Position numbers and translations under genes: made by a program
From: Verrucomicrobiales bacterium
GTDB taxonomy: Bacteria > Verrucomicrobiota > Verrucomicrobiia > Verrucomicrobiales > SLCJ01
Assembly (NCBI GenBank): GCA_024636835.1
Contig: JAGXGH010000077.1
Location: forward strand, 1 to 49,212
Direction of reading: 5' to 3'
DNA length: 49,212 bases
Shown here: piece after piece, positions 24,163-33,176 of the stretch
Numbering within the stretch: position 1 is the first letter of the stretch
Layout: the number at the start of each line of letters is the position of its first letter
Notes under the pieces: model-generated
Told to the model about the DNA's origin: nothing
Database searches by the model: none
The model's input: only the letters and a program-made list of their open reading frames with translations

Positions 24163-24933
24163 ATGCTATACAACGCAAAAACACTCAAGGGTTACAAACT
24201 GGACAGCCTCGATGGTGAACTCGGGGAAGTGGACGAGTTTTACTTCGATGACCGACACTGGACTGTTCGCTATTTGGTCGCTAATACTGGGAACTGGCTT
24301 ACGGGCAGGCAGGTGTTGATTTCGCCATATGCCTTGGTCGCCGCGATCAAAGCAGAACAACACATCGCCGTAAACCTGACCAAGAAACAAATTGAAGAAA
24401 GTCCTTCCTTGGTCACTGAAAAGCCCGTTTCTCGCCAATTTGAGGATTCCTATTACGGATATTTTGGCTATCCGATGTATTACGGCGGCCCCTACATGTG
24501 GGGATATTCTGCCTACATCGCACGGGATCCTGAAGTCTGGAAAGCACCTTCCAATAGTGAGGACTCGTGGGATCCGAATCTGCGAAGCACTGACGCTGTG
24601 GACGGTCATACCATCCAGGCCAACGACGGTGAGATTGGTCACGTCGAGGATTTCATCATTGATGACGAGACTTGGGCGATTCGTTACCTAGTCGTGAACA
24701 CGCGAAACTGGTGGCCAGGGAAAAAGGTCTTGGTTTCTCCGCATTGGATAGAGCGCGTGAGTTGGAGCGATTCGAAAGTCTTCGTCAATCTCTCCCGCGA
24801 AGCCATCAAGCAATCACCGGAATACACAGAGGAATCGCTGCTTACCCGAGATTACGAAACGGGACTTCACCGCCACTATAATCTCCCCGGGTATTGGATG
24901 GAAGAACCGGCGGCGCATGTGCATTCAGATTAA
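24163..24933 (+). CDS. Protein with two PRC-barrel domains
   Basis: A 256-residue protein with tandem PRC-barrel modules, about residues 1-85 and 140-225. They carry parallel motifs: KLDSLDGELGEVDEFYFDD with VRYLVANTGNWL, and TIQANDGEIGHVEDFIIDD with IRYLVVNTRNWW. A Tyr/Gly-rich linker (YYGYFGYPMYYGG) joins them. The family includes the photosynthetic reaction-centre H domain and RimM. Stand-alone doubles like this are common in stress gene clusters but have no assigned activity. No signal peptide. Confidence 0.9.
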   Translation: MLYNAKTLKGYKLDSLDGELGEVDEFYFDDRHWTVRYLVANTGNWLTGRQVLISPYALVAAIKAEQHIAVNLTKKQIEESPSLVTEKPVSRQFEDSYYGYFGYPMYYGGPYMWGYSAYIARDPEVWKAPSNSEDSWDPNLRSTDAVDGHTIQANDGEIGHVEDFIIDDETWAIRYLVVNTRNWWPGKKVLVSPHWIERVSWSDSKVFVNLSREAIKQSPEYTEESLLTRDYETGLHRHYNLPGYWMEEPAAHVHSD

Positions 24934-24956
24934 ATCGACTTTGAACGAATCCCATT

Positions 24957-25421
24957 ATGAACAAATCTCTCTATATTGTTGCCGACCTCGGGTTACTCCG
25001 AGCCTATCGAGCCACTCAAAAAAATGCCGATCGGCAACCTCATCTCGAACTGATCGAGGAATTGAAACCGATCAGCGCTCATCAGAAGCTTTCCGACCAA
25101 CTCACCGATCAGGCGGGTCGTTTTCCCAAAGGTGGTGGGGCTGGAGCCGTTTCCGGTAATCTTTCGGCGGGCGAAAGCCTCAAATCGGAAGCCGAACAAG
25201 ATCGCCGACTCATCAGTCGTTTGGCGGAGAGTATTAACGCATTGTTGGCGGACGAGGACGTGACCCATTGCTCCATTGCGATCAGCGGCGCGATTCACAA
25301 GGAACTGCTCGAAGCCATCGACCCCAAAGCCCGTGCTAAAATTGGGCAGGTTCTGGCCTCGAACCTTACGAAAATCGATCCAACCGAGTTGGTCGGGCAT
25401 TTTGAAAAATTACCGGTTTAA
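24957..25421 (+). CDS. Host-attachment-like protein (PF10116 type)
   Basis: A 154-residue protein. The opening YIVADLGLLRAYRA, the middle KLSDQLTDQAGRFPKGGG and the final helix-strand pattern (AKIGQVLASNLTKIDPTELV) match the family named after attachment to host cells. Its actual role is not clear, and the fold resembles RNA-binding eRF1-domain proteins (family knowledge). It starts 23 bp after the PRC-barrel stop. A decayed piece of it is at 43000-43071. Confidence 0.82.
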   Translation: MNKSLYIVADLGLLRAYRATQKNADRQPHLELIEELKPISAHQKLSDQLTDQAGRFPKGGGAGAVSGNLSAGESLKSEAEQDRRLISRLAESINALLADEDVTHCSIAISGAIHKELLEAIDPKARAKIGQVLASNLTKIDPTELVGHFEKLPV

Positions 25422-25434
25422 CTCTTCAATACTT

Positions 25435-25644
25435 ATGAAAGACAAAGTCTATAAACTCATTGAACTCACCGGCACCTCGACCACATCCATCGAGGACGCG
25501 GTAGAAAAGGCCATCAACCGCGCGCACAAAACCGTCAAGAACCTGAGTTGGTTCGAGATGGTCGAAACGCGCGGTAACATCGCAAAGGGCAAGATTGACC
25601 ACTGGCAGGTGACTATAAAAGTCGGCTTCTCCGTAGAGGCCTGA
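25435..25644 (+). CDS. Dodecin
   Basis: A 69-residue protein with the complete dodecin pattern: VYKLIELTGTSTTSIEDAVE, then AINRAHKTVKNLSWFEMVET (including the flavin-stacking Trp) and GKIDHWQVTIKVGF. Dodecins form hollow 12-mers that store or buffer flavins. It begins 13 bp after the host-attachment-like gene. Confidence 0.93.
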   Translation: MKDKVYKLIELTGTSTTSIEDAVEKAINRAHKTVKNLSWFEMVETRGNIAKGKIDHWQVTIKVGFSVEA

Positions 25645-25675
25645 ACGTGAACTCAAATTCTATGAAAGGCTCATT

Positions 25676-25801
25676 ATGATGGATCATACAAATGGCTGGA
25701 TGAATGGCTGGATGGGCGGTGGCATGTGGATTTGGACAGTCCTTGGCACTGTGCTTGTGGTAGTGCTCATTGTCGTGATGATGAAGATGTTCAAGAAATG
25801 A
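25676..25801 (+). CDS. 41-residue Trp/Met/Gly-rich membrane peptide
   Basis: A tiny protein: a polar start, a repeated GWMNGWMGGGMW segment, one transmembrane helix (TVLGTVLVVVLIVV) and a basic end (MMKMFKK). It lies 31 bp after dodecin in the same direction. Its last codons and the 3' flank are also preserved in the duplicated segment at about 43074-43098. Function unknown. Confidence 0.6.
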   Translation: MMDHTNGWMNGWMGGGMWIWTVLGTVLVVVLIVVMMKMFKK

Positions 25802-25867
25802 CTTCAAACATCAAAACAGACGTGTTGGTATGAGTAGCACCCCGGACTGCGAATACTCCACAAGACG

Positions 25868-26737
25868 ATGAGCAAAAAAATCAAATCAATCGATTTCCAA
25901 GTTTCGCCTGACAAAGAATGCAAACTCAGCGAAAGCCCGACGAAGATAGATCCTTTCTACGAGTCGAAGAAAGACTATCACAAGCGGCTCGAGGAAGGGG
26001 TTGAGGAATTGAGCGACCTGCAACGCATGAATTACGCGTCTAACCGACATGCGATTCTTCTCATCTTTCAAGCGATGGACGCAGCCGGTAAGGACGGGGC
26101 GATCCGTCACGTTATGTCCGGCGTGAATCCGCAGGGCTGTCAGGTATTCAGTTTCAAGCAGCCGAGCTCCGAAGAACTGGAACACGATTTTCTTTGGCGC
26201 ACGACTTGCCGACTGCCGGAACGCGGACGGATTGGAATTTTCAATCGCTCCTATTACGAGGAGGTGCTCGTTGTTCGCGTTCATCCGGAAATACTACGCA
26301 ATCAAGGGCTGCCCGATGGGGCCATCGAAGGGCAGGCCATTTGGGAGGAGCGATACCGTTCCATTGTGGATCATGAAGCACATCTCCATCGCAACGGCAC
26401 GCGGATCATTAAATTCTTTCTCCACCTCTCGAAGGACGAACAACGCGAACGCTTTCTGGATCGAATCGATGAACCTGACAAGAACTGGAAGTTCAACATG
26501 GCGGACGTGAGCGAGCGGGAGCGCTGGGACGATTACATGGAAGCGTATGAGAAATGCCTCAACGCGACTAGCACGGCTGAGGCTCCCTGGTATGTCGTTC
26601 CCGCCGACAGCAAGAAGAATGCACGTCTGATCATTTCCCAGATCATTGTCGATACCATGAAGGGATTGAAGATGAGTTATCCGACCGTCGATAAGGCGCG
26701 CCAGAAAGAATTGCAGGCTATTCGCAAAGAACTTTAA
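25868..26737 (+). CDS. PPK2-family polyphosphate kinase
   Basis: A 289-residue enzyme that transfers phosphate between polyphosphate and nucleotides. The Walker A motif is [15 protein letters not shown] (K75). The Walker B/lid region is [22 protein letters not shown], followed by the [17 protein letters not shown] segment. Its length fits single-domain PPK2. The preferred direction and nucleotide cannot be told here. It stands among stress genes, with DUF2254 27 bp downstream. A nearly identical but broken copy is at 43163-44025. Confidence 0.94.
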   Translation: MSKKIKSIDFQVSPDKECKLSESPTKIDPFYESKKDYHKRLEEGVEELSDLQRMNYASNRHAILLIFQAMDAAGKDGAIRHVMSGVNPQGCQVFSFKQPSSEELEHDFLWRTTCRLPERGRIGIFNRSYYEEVLVVRVHPEILRNQGLPDGAIEGQAIWEERYRSIVDHEAHLHRNGTRIIKFFLHLSKDEQRERFLDRIDEPDKNWKFNMADVSERERWDDYMEAYEKCLNATSTAEAPWYVVPADSKKNARLIISQIIVDTMKGLKMSYPTVDKARQKELQAIRKEL

Positions 26738-26764
26738 TCGAACACTATTGATGAGGCTTGAATC

Positions 26765-28111
26765 ATGAACAAAATTCGTCGGCTTTGGACGAAGTTGCGG
26801 ACAAGCTTTTGGTTTGTGCCTTCACTAATTGTTATCGCAAGCATCATGCTCGCGATGGAATTGATCGAAATAGATTCCAGCGGAAGTCACGAATGGCTGC
26901 ATCGATGGCCGCGCATATTTGGAGCAGGCGCGGAGGGCGCGCGAGGAATGCTCTCGACGATTGCGGGCTCGACAATGACCGTGGTGGGCGTCACATTTTC
27001 AATGACCTTGGTTACTTTGGCTTTGGCCTCCAGCCAATATACTTCGCGGATTTTGCGGAACTTTACGGGCGACCGTGTTACGCAGATCGTGCTCGGATTG
27101 TTCACCGGCATTTTCACCTATTGCCTGATCGTCCTGCGCACCATCCGCGGCGGAGACGAGGGCGTGTTTGTTCCGAGTTTTTCGGTAACCTTCGCCGTGG
27201 TGCTGGCGATAGTCGGCATTGTCACCCTGATTTTTTTCATTCATCACATCGCCGCGTCGATCCAGGCATCGAACATTATTTCCTCGGTGGCCACTGAGAC
27301 GATGGCGACCGTTGATCGGCTCTTCCCGGAGAAGCTTGGAGAAGGGCCGGCGGATGACGCTGAATATCGAACGCAAACGACTCTACCGGAGCGGAAATGG
27401 CAGGCGGTCCCATCCAAAGGAAATGGTTACATTCAGAGCCTCGACGAGGCCACGCTTCTGCGTTTGGCTGGAGAACAGAAAACCATAGTGCGGATGGAGC
27501 GTGGCGTTGGCGAGTTTGTGGTCGAGGACACGCCACTGGTCTGGCTTGCGCAAGACGATCCACCAGACGATGACATCATCGCCGAGTTGCAGAATGCGTA
27601 TGGCCTCGACCGCCACCGCACTGTGGCGCAGGACTCCGGCTTTGGCATTAGGCAGTTGGTGGATATCGCCTTGAAATCACTCTCGCCCGGTGTCAATGAC
27701 ACCACCACGGCTGTGATGTGCGTGGACTATTTAACCGCGATTCTGTCACGACTCGCGACCAGGGACATCCCGTCGTCACACCGCTATGAGGACGGAGAAC
27801 TGAGAGTGATTGCCATCGGTCCAAGCTTTGCCAGTCTCGTTTCAAAATCCTTCGATCAGATCCGAGGCAGTGCGGAAGGGAATGTTGCTATCATGCGGCG
27901 GATGCTCGGCGCGCTCCAGACCATCGGCAGCCAAACAGGCGATGCGAACCGGCGACAAATCCTCGCTGAACAGGTCTGTTACATTGCCGAGCTGGGTGAT
28001 CAGTCCATCTCCTCAAAGGAAGATCGCACCCGGTTTGAGGAGCGCGTGTCTGAGGTGCGCGGTTCACTCGAAGCCGATCAGGAGGCTTCGGCCCATAAAG
28101 AATCACAATGA
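26765..28111 (+). CDS. DUF2254 membrane protein
   Basis: A 448-residue protein with four predicted transmembrane helices in the first ~175 residues (VPSLIVIASIMLAMELIEI; MLSTIAGSTMTVVGVTFSM; IVLGLFTGIFTYCLIVL; VVLAIVGIVTLIFFI). A soluble C-terminal half includes DIALKSLSPGVNDTTTAVMC, a family hallmark. Function is unknown. It overlaps nhaA by ATGA, so it is co-translated with the antiporter, which suggests ion or pH homeostasis (inference). A 5' remnant of a relative is at 18725. Confidence 0.9.
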   Translation: MNKIRRLWTKLRTSFWFVPSLIVIASIMLAMELIEIDSSGSHEWLHRWPRIFGAGAEGARGMLSTIAGSTMTVVGVTFSMTLVTLALASSQYTSRILRNFTGDRVTQIVLGLFTGIFTYCLIVLRTIRGGDEGVFVPSFSVTFAVVLAIVGIVTLIFFIHHIAASIQASNIISSVATETMATVDRLFPEKLGEGPADDAEYRTQTTLPERKWQAVPSKGNGYIQSLDEATLLRLAGEQKTIVRMERGVGEFVVEDTPLVWLAQDDPPDDDIIAELQNAYGLDRHRTVAQDSGFGIRQLVDIALKSLSPGVNDTTTAVMCVDYLTAILSRLATRDIPSSHRYEDGELRVIAIGPSFASLVSKSFDQIRGSAEGNVAIMRRMLGALQTIGSQTGDANRRQILAEQVCYIAELGDQSISSKEDRTRFEERVSEVRGSLEADQEASAHKESQ

Positions 28112-29478
28112 AAATCCCCGAGTGGCTGCCCGACACCAATCGCCCTAAGCGTCCTGAAGGTAGCACCACAGAGCCTTTCATTGATCGCCTGACTGAACCA
28201 TTTAACAAGTTCTTCAAAATCGAAGCGGCCGGTGGCATCGTGCTGCTATCCTGCGCGCTCATCGCCCTAGGACTTGCCAATTCTCCGTGGGCAACGGAGT
28301 TCGCAAATCTCTGGCATACGAAAGTTGGACTGACCATTGGAGACTTTGTCCTCGAGCTGAGCTTACAGCACTGGATCAACGACGGCGCGATGACCGTTTT
28401 CTTCTTCGTGGTCGGCCTCGAGATCAAACGCGAACTGGTGCTTGGGGAACTGCGCGAGATCCGCAATGCGGTGTTGCCAGTGGTGGCGGCGCTTGGTGGG
28501 ATGGTCGTGCCTGCGGGAATTTTTCTACTGCTCCAACACGGTAAGCCAGGAGCAGACGGATGGGCGATCCCCATGGCCACGGACATCGCTTTCGTCGCTG
28601 GATTCCTCGCGTTGCTTGGCAAGCGGGTGCCGTTTGGTCTGAAAATTCTCATTCTAACGTTGGCGATCATTGACGACATTGGCGCAGTGTTAATCATCGC
28701 GGTGGCATTTACCGATCAAATTTCTCTCCCGATGCTCGGTTGGGCGGGAGTCGGTCTTGGGGTTACTTTGATTTGCCGATGGATAGGCGTGCGGGTCATT
28801 TCAGTCTATGTCCTTATCGGCGTGGGTATCTGGTTCGCGGTGCTGATGGCCGGGGTTCATGCCACGGTTGCCGGCGTTGTGCTGGGACTGCTCACGCCGT
28901 CTAAACCGTGGCTCGCTGAGAGGAGTCTCCTTAAAGTGCTTTCCGGGACAGTGGGCCGGTTGCGTGAAGATAGGGAAAAAGACAAACAAATGGAGCATCA
29001 CGAAGAGGCGGTGCAGTTGCTGGGTGCCGCTGCGCAGAAAACGATTTCACCTCTGGATCGCTTGGAAACCTCGTTGCATCCGTGGGTGGCCTTTGTCATC
29101 ATGCCTCTGTTTGCTTTGGCGAATGCCGGAGTGCGCGTGGATATGGTGGCCCTAACAAATCCTGTTTCCATCGCAACCGCCGCAGGGCTGGCGCTGGGGA
29201 AACCGCTGGGGATTGTGGCGTTCAGCGCGCTGGCGGTGAAGCTGGGATGGGCGCGTCTCCCGAAAGGCGTGAACTGGAAAATTCTAACCGGAGCAGGATG
29301 TCTGGCGGGCATTGGGTTCACCATGTCGCTGTTTATCGCCGGTCTGGCACTCGACGACGATCTGTTAGGTTCCGGCAAAATCGGGGCGCTGGTAGGATCT
29401 GCCATCAGCGCGATGGTCGGGTTCACCTTGCTGTGGTGGTTTTTGAGGGACAAGACCCCATCGCCTGATGAAAGCTGA
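28108..29478 (+). CDS. nhaA: Na+/H+ antiporter NhaA
   Basis: A 456-residue antiporter with the N-terminal FFKIEAAGGIVLLSCALIAL helix, MTVFFFVVGLEIKRELVLGEL, and the ion-binding Asp pair in LTLAIIDDIGAVLIIA (D189, D190). The loop between helices is longer than in the E. coli protein (EDREKDKQMEHHEEAV). It exchanges Na+ for H+ at the inner membrane. Translationally coupled to DUF2254. Confidence 0.95.
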   Translation: MKIPEWLPDTNRPKRPEGSTTEPFIDRLTEPFNKFFKIEAAGGIVLLSCALIALGLANSPWATEFANLWHTKVGLTIGDFVLELSLQHWINDGAMTVFFFVVGLEIKRELVLGELREIRNAVLPVVAALGGMVVPAGIFLLLQHGKPGADGWAIPMATDIAFVAGFLALLGKRVPFGLKILILTLAIIDDIGAVLIIAVAFTDQISLPMLGWAGVGLGVTLICRWIGVRVISVYVLIGVGIWFAVLMAGVHATVAGVVLGLLTPSKPWLAERSLLKVLSGTVGRLREDREKDKQMEHHEEAVQLLGAAAQKTISPLDRLETSLHPWVAFVIMPLFALANAGVRVDMVALTNPVSIATAAGLALGKPLGIVAFSALAVKLGWARLPKGVNWKILTGAGCLAGIGFTMSLFIAGLALDDDLLGSGKIGALVGSAISAMVGFTLLWWFLRDKTPSPDES

Positions 29479-29541
29479 CGATTAATATACGAGGGTTTCG
29501 CCGGGATCGGGTAATCGACATCACTCTGTTGCACTTCGCTC

Positions 29542-29598
29542 TTGAACCTGAGCCTCGTCGTCTACTTCATGGGCGGATTTCGCGGCTCCCAAGGTTGA
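29542..29598 (+). pseudogene. 3' remnant of a DUF3309-like gene
   Basis: Eighteen codons reading LNLSLVVYFMGGFRGSQG then TGA match the end of the intact small protein at 23788 (LICLVIYFMGGFRGSKT). No start or first helix remains. It lies between nhaA and the stand-alone CheB gene. Confidence 0.6.
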
Positions 29599-29623
29599 TA
29601 GATTGTGTGAGAGCTGGGAAAAG

Positions 29624-29660
29624 CGTCAGGGTAGGGACATACCCCATGGTAAGTCTGACG
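29624..29660. promoter_or_regulatory. GGGT/ACCC-type dyad, copy f, nested in a larger inverted repeat
   Basis: The core GTAGGGACATACCCCATGG (29631-29649) is framed by CGTCAG (29624-29629) and CTGACG (29655-29660), so the whole 37-bp unit is symmetric. It lies 15-60 bp upstream of the CheB-like start, close enough to overlap the promoter or leader. Confidence 0.6.
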
Positions 29661-29675
29661 ATTTCGATCACACTA

Positions 29676-30299
29676 ATGCAACCCATGAAAGCCAACCATT
29701 GCGAGCCCGCCCACTGTGTCATTGCAATCGCCGCATCGGCGGGCGGCCTTAACGCCTTGTCAGTCATTTTAGGAGCCTTGCCGGCTGATTTCCCGGCAGC
29801 CATTGTCATCGTCATGCATCTCTCTCCGGATCATAAGAGCCTTCTGGCCGAGATCCTGACGTGCCGCACGCCTCTGGATGTTAGGCAGGCCGAGAGCGGC
29901 GACGTGTTATGCCATTCCAGCGTTTTTGTCGCAGTGCCAGACCATCACATGTTTGTCCTGTCGGGCGGCATCATCGAGATCTCTTCGCCAACGGCGGAGA
30001 AAGTCCATTTTGCGCGCCCATCGGCCGAGCCGTTGTTTGCTTCGGTGGCGACGCTTTACAAGAGGAATGCGATCGCCGTGGTGCTCACGGGAGGCGATGG
30101 GGACGGGTCGATCGGGGTGAGTATCGTCAATGACAATGGCGGGACGGTCATCGCACAGGATCTTGCGACATCGCAGGATTTCAGCATGCCGCAAACCTCG
30201 ATCGAGACCGGCGACGTTGACTTCATTTTGCCCCTGGAAGAGATAGCCCCGAGATTGATCGAACTGGTCGGTGCGGGGGAGGTCGTGCATGCATCATGA
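29676..30299 (+). CDS. Stand-alone CheB-type methylesterase domain protein
   Basis: A 207-residue protein with only the CheB catalytic domain and no receiver. The catalytic set is visible as IAIAASAGGLNAL (Ser21), VMHLSPDHKS (His) and VLTGGDGDGSIGVS (Asp). CheB removes methyl groups from chemoreceptor glutamates; lone domains are of unknown target. Possible starts are 29646, 29676 and 29685; the first lies within the dyad, so 29676 is preferred. No chemoreceptor gene lies in the window. Confidence 0.85.
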   Translation: MQPMKANHCEPAHCVIAIAASAGGLNALSVILGALPADFPAAIVIVMHLSPDHKSLLAEILTCRTPLDVRQAESGDVLCHSSVFVAVPDHHMFVLSGGIIEISSPTAEKVHFARPSAEPLFASVATLYKRNAIAVVLTGGDGDGSIGVSIVNDNGGTVIAQDLATSQDFSMPQTSIETGDVDFILPLEEIAPRLIELVGAGEVVHAS

Positions 30300-30449
30300 T
30301 CGCTTTGCTTTGAGTCATGGCTCTGGGGTAGGAAAAGCGAATTGTGTTGCGAGCCGTATGCCGAGCGAGCACTGTATTGATTGGTAGCAAAGTTGAATGC
30401 CGTTGCGATTCGACCAACCGCGTAGCAAAGGCCTGCAGGTTTCTGACCT

Positions 30450-33176
30450 ATGAAAAAGAAGACCCCGTCATCCCCTCGTCCCAAGAAGTCTGCTCCCGCG
30501 GTCGCTGAGGAAAGCCCGGCTTCGCCGTCCGGTGTTACCTTCCCTATCGTCGGGATCGGTGCGTCCGCCGGGGGCTTCGAGGCGCTCGACCAATTCCTCT
30601 CGCACCTCCCAATGGGGAGCGGGATGGCGGTTGTGATCATCCAGCATTTGGATCCGACCCGCAAAGGTCTCATGGCGGAGCTCCTCCAGCGCAGCACCAA
30701 GATGAAGGTGGTGCAGGTCAAGGATCGCACGCGGGTCCAACCGGATTGCGTCTATGTGATTCCGCCGAACAAGGATATGTCCATCCTTCACGGGGTGTTG
30801 CACCTGTTCAAGCCCGCGGAGAAACGCGGACAGCGGCTGCCCATCGATTTTTTCCTCCGTTCACTGGCGCAGGATCAGCAGGAGAGGAGTATCGGCGTGA
30901 TTCTTTCGGGCATGTGTTCCGATGGGACGCTCGGCCTGCGGGACATCAAGGAAAAGGGCGGGCTGGTGCTCGTGCAGGAGCCGGCATCCGCAAAGTTCGA
31001 CAGCATGCCGCGCAGCGCGATCGATGCCGGTCTGGCCGATATCGTCGCCCCGGTGGAGGATCTGCCGGGGAAAATCCTGGACTATCTGGAGCACAAGCCC
31101 ATCGCCACGATACCCGAGGACGTGATCGAAGAGAAGATGCGCAGCGCGATGGACAAGATCCTCATCCTCCTGCGCACCCGGACCGGTCATGACTTCACCT
31201 TCTACAAGCGAAACACCCTCTGCCGCCGGATCGAGCGGCGCATGGGCATCCACCAGCTCGACAAGATCGCCAGCTACGTGCGCTTCCTGCAGGAGAACCC
31301 GCAGGAGCTGGACTTGCTTTTCAAGGAATTCCTCATCGGTGTGACTTCCTTTTTCCGGGATCCGCTGGTCTGGAAACCCTTGCGCGAGGACACCCTGCCG
31401 GCCCTGCTGGCTAACCGGACGGAAGGACCGCTGAGGGCATGGGTGGCGGGCTGTTCGACAGGTGAGGAGGCCTATTCCCTCGCGATGGTGTTCAGGGAAG
31501 TGGTGGAGAAACTCGAACCGAAGAAAAATTTCAAACTCCAGATCTTCGCCACCGATCTCGACCGCGATGCCATCGACAAGGCGCGCCAAGGTGTGTTTCC
31601 CGAAAACATCTCCGCGGATGTGACGCCGGAGCAGTTGCGCCGCTTTTTCAGCAAGGAGGACAGCGGTTACCGGGTGCGCGCGGAGATCCGGGAAATGGTC
31701 ATCTTTTCGCCCCACAGCCTGATCCTGGATCCGCCCTTCACCAAGTTGGATTTCCTGACTTGCCGGAACCTGCTGATCTATCTCACACCGGAGTTGCAGA
31801 AAAAAATCCTGCCGCTTTTCCACTACAGCCTGAATCCGGGTGGCATCCTGATGTTGGGAAACGCGGAGACAATCGGTCATTTCACCGACCTGTTTGCGCC
31901 CGCCAATGTCAAGGCGCGGATCTTCCGGCGGACGGAGTCCACGGTGCAGCCGGATCAGATCGATTTCCCGTCCTCCTTTGCCCCGGCGCTGATCGGCGGG
32001 AAGGGAGCCGGCCCTGTGCAGAAGCCGCATCTCAATTTCCAGACGCAGGCGGAGCAATTGATCCAGCGGCGCTACGCACCACCCACGGTGATCGTGAACG
32101 AACAGGGAAACGTCCTCTACATCAGCAGCCAGACCGGCAAATATCTCGAACCCGCCGTGGGCAAGGCGAACCTGAACATCTTCTCCATGGCCCGCGAGGG
32201 GCTGCGCTACGAGCTGGGCACCGCGTTTCAGAAAGCCTTGCGGCAGGACGGCCCGGTGACCTTGCACGGCTTGAAGATCGGAACCGACGCCGGACCGCAG
32301 TTCGCCGACGTCACCGTGGAACGGATGGAGGATGCCGAGCCCCTTGCCGGATTGGTGACGATCATTTTCAGGGACATCGTGGCTCCTCCGGAAACCAAGT
32401 CCCCGCCCTCGAAAGGCAAGCGCCCGGTGGCCAGCCTCCGCCTGGCGGAATCCGAAAGGGAGCTGCAACAGACCCATGCGGAACTGGTCAACACGCGGGA
32501 GGAAATGATGACCTCGCAGGAGGAACTCAAATCCGCCAACGAGGAAATGCAGTCCACCAACGAGGAGATGCAGTCCACCAACGAGGAACTCACCACCTCC
32601 AAGGAGGAGATGCAGTCATTGAACGAGGAGCTCCAGACGGTGAACTCCGAGCTTCAGGGGAAACTCGACGAGTTGAACCGCACGAACAACGACATGACGA
32701 ACCTGCTCAACAGCACGGACATCGCCACCCTGTTTCTCGACAACGACCTGAAAGTCCGCCGCTTCACCACACAGGCCACCAAGATCATCAAGCTCATTCC
32801 GGGCGATGTGGGCCGGCCCATCACCGATCTCGCATCCGACCTGCTTTACCCGGAGTTGAGCGAAGACGCCTCCGAAGTCTTGCGCAAACTCGGAGTCGCC
32901 GAGAATGCGATCAGCACGCTGGACGGACGCTGGTTCACGGTGCGCATCAGCCCCTACCGCACGCTGGACGATCGCATTGATGGCGTGGTGATCACATTCT
33001 TGGACATCAGTGTCGCGAAGACGCTGGAGGAAAAGTTGCAGGGCATGCAGGTCACTCTCGAGAAGCGCCTGGTCGGCCAGTCCACCAAGCTGGACAAGGC
33101 AAGGGTGGACCTGAAGGAGGAACGAAAACGAACGCGGAAAGACGATGGCAAAGCGCCGGGATCCGCCAACACCTGA
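30450..33176 (+). CDS. CheB-CheR-coiled coil-PAS hybrid signalling protein
   Basis: A 908-residue fusion. CheB methylesterase covers about residues 28-205 (VGIGASAGGFEALD; ILSGMCSDGTLGLRD). CheR methyltransferase covers about 215-480 (FTFYKRNTLCRRIERRM; SAM loop WVAGCSTGEEAYSLA; SLILDPPFTKLDFLTCRNLL). Then come a weak PAS-like region, a long heptad coiled coil around 665-745 rich in NEEMQSTNEE repeats, and a PAS domain at about 750-870. Such hybrids usually work with sensor kinases in non-chemotaxis pathways (family knowledge). The histidine kinase gene follows, overlapping by 32 bp. Confidence 0.92.
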   Translation: MKKKTPSSPRPKKSAPAVAEESPASPSGVTFPIVGIGASAGGFEALDQFLSHLPMGSGMAVVIIQHLDPTRKGLMAELLQRSTKMKVVQVKDRTRVQPDCVYVIPPNKDMSILHGVLHLFKPAEKRGQRLPIDFFLRSLAQDQQERSIGVILSGMCSDGTLGLRDIKEKGGLVLVQEPASAKFDSMPRSAIDAGLADIVAPVEDLPGKILDYLEHKPIATIPEDVIEEKMRSAMDKILILLRTRTGHDFTFYKRNTLCRRIERRMGIHQLDKIASYVRFLQENPQELDLLFKEFLIGVTSFFRDPLVWKPLREDTLPALLANRTEGPLRAWVAGCSTGEEAYSLAMVFREVVEKLEPKKNFKLQIFATDLDRDAIDKARQGVFPENISADVTPEQLRRFFSKEDSGYRVRAEIREMVIFSPHSLILDPPFTKLDFLTCRNLLIYLTPELQKKILPLFHYSLNPGGILMLGNAETIGHFTDLFAPANVKARIFRRTESTVQPDQIDFPSSFAPALIGGKGAGPVQKPHLNFQTQAEQLIQRRYAPPTVIVNEQGNVLYISSQTGKYLEPAVGKANLNIFSMAREGLRYELGTAFQKALRQDGPVTLHGLKIGTDAGPQFADVTVERMEDAEPLAGLVTIIFRDIVAPPETKSPPSKGKRPVASLRLAESERELQQTHAELVNTREEMMTSQEELKSANEEMQSTNEEMQSTNEELTTSKEEMQSLNEELQTVNSELQGKLDELNRTNNDMTNLLNSTDIATLFLDNDLKVRRFTTQATKIIKLIPGDVGRPITDLASDLLYPELSEDASEVLRKLGVAENAISTLDGRWFTVRISPYRTLDDRIDGVVITFLDISVAKTLEEKLQGMQVTLEKRLVGQSTKLDKARVDLKEERKRTRKDDGKAPGSANT

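Noticed and set aside
30861..32477. A 538-codon open frame on the minus strand
   Set aside because: It is the antisense shadow of the CheB-CheR hybrid, whose domains and catalytic motifs are clear on the plus strand; high GC leaves few stops in this frame.
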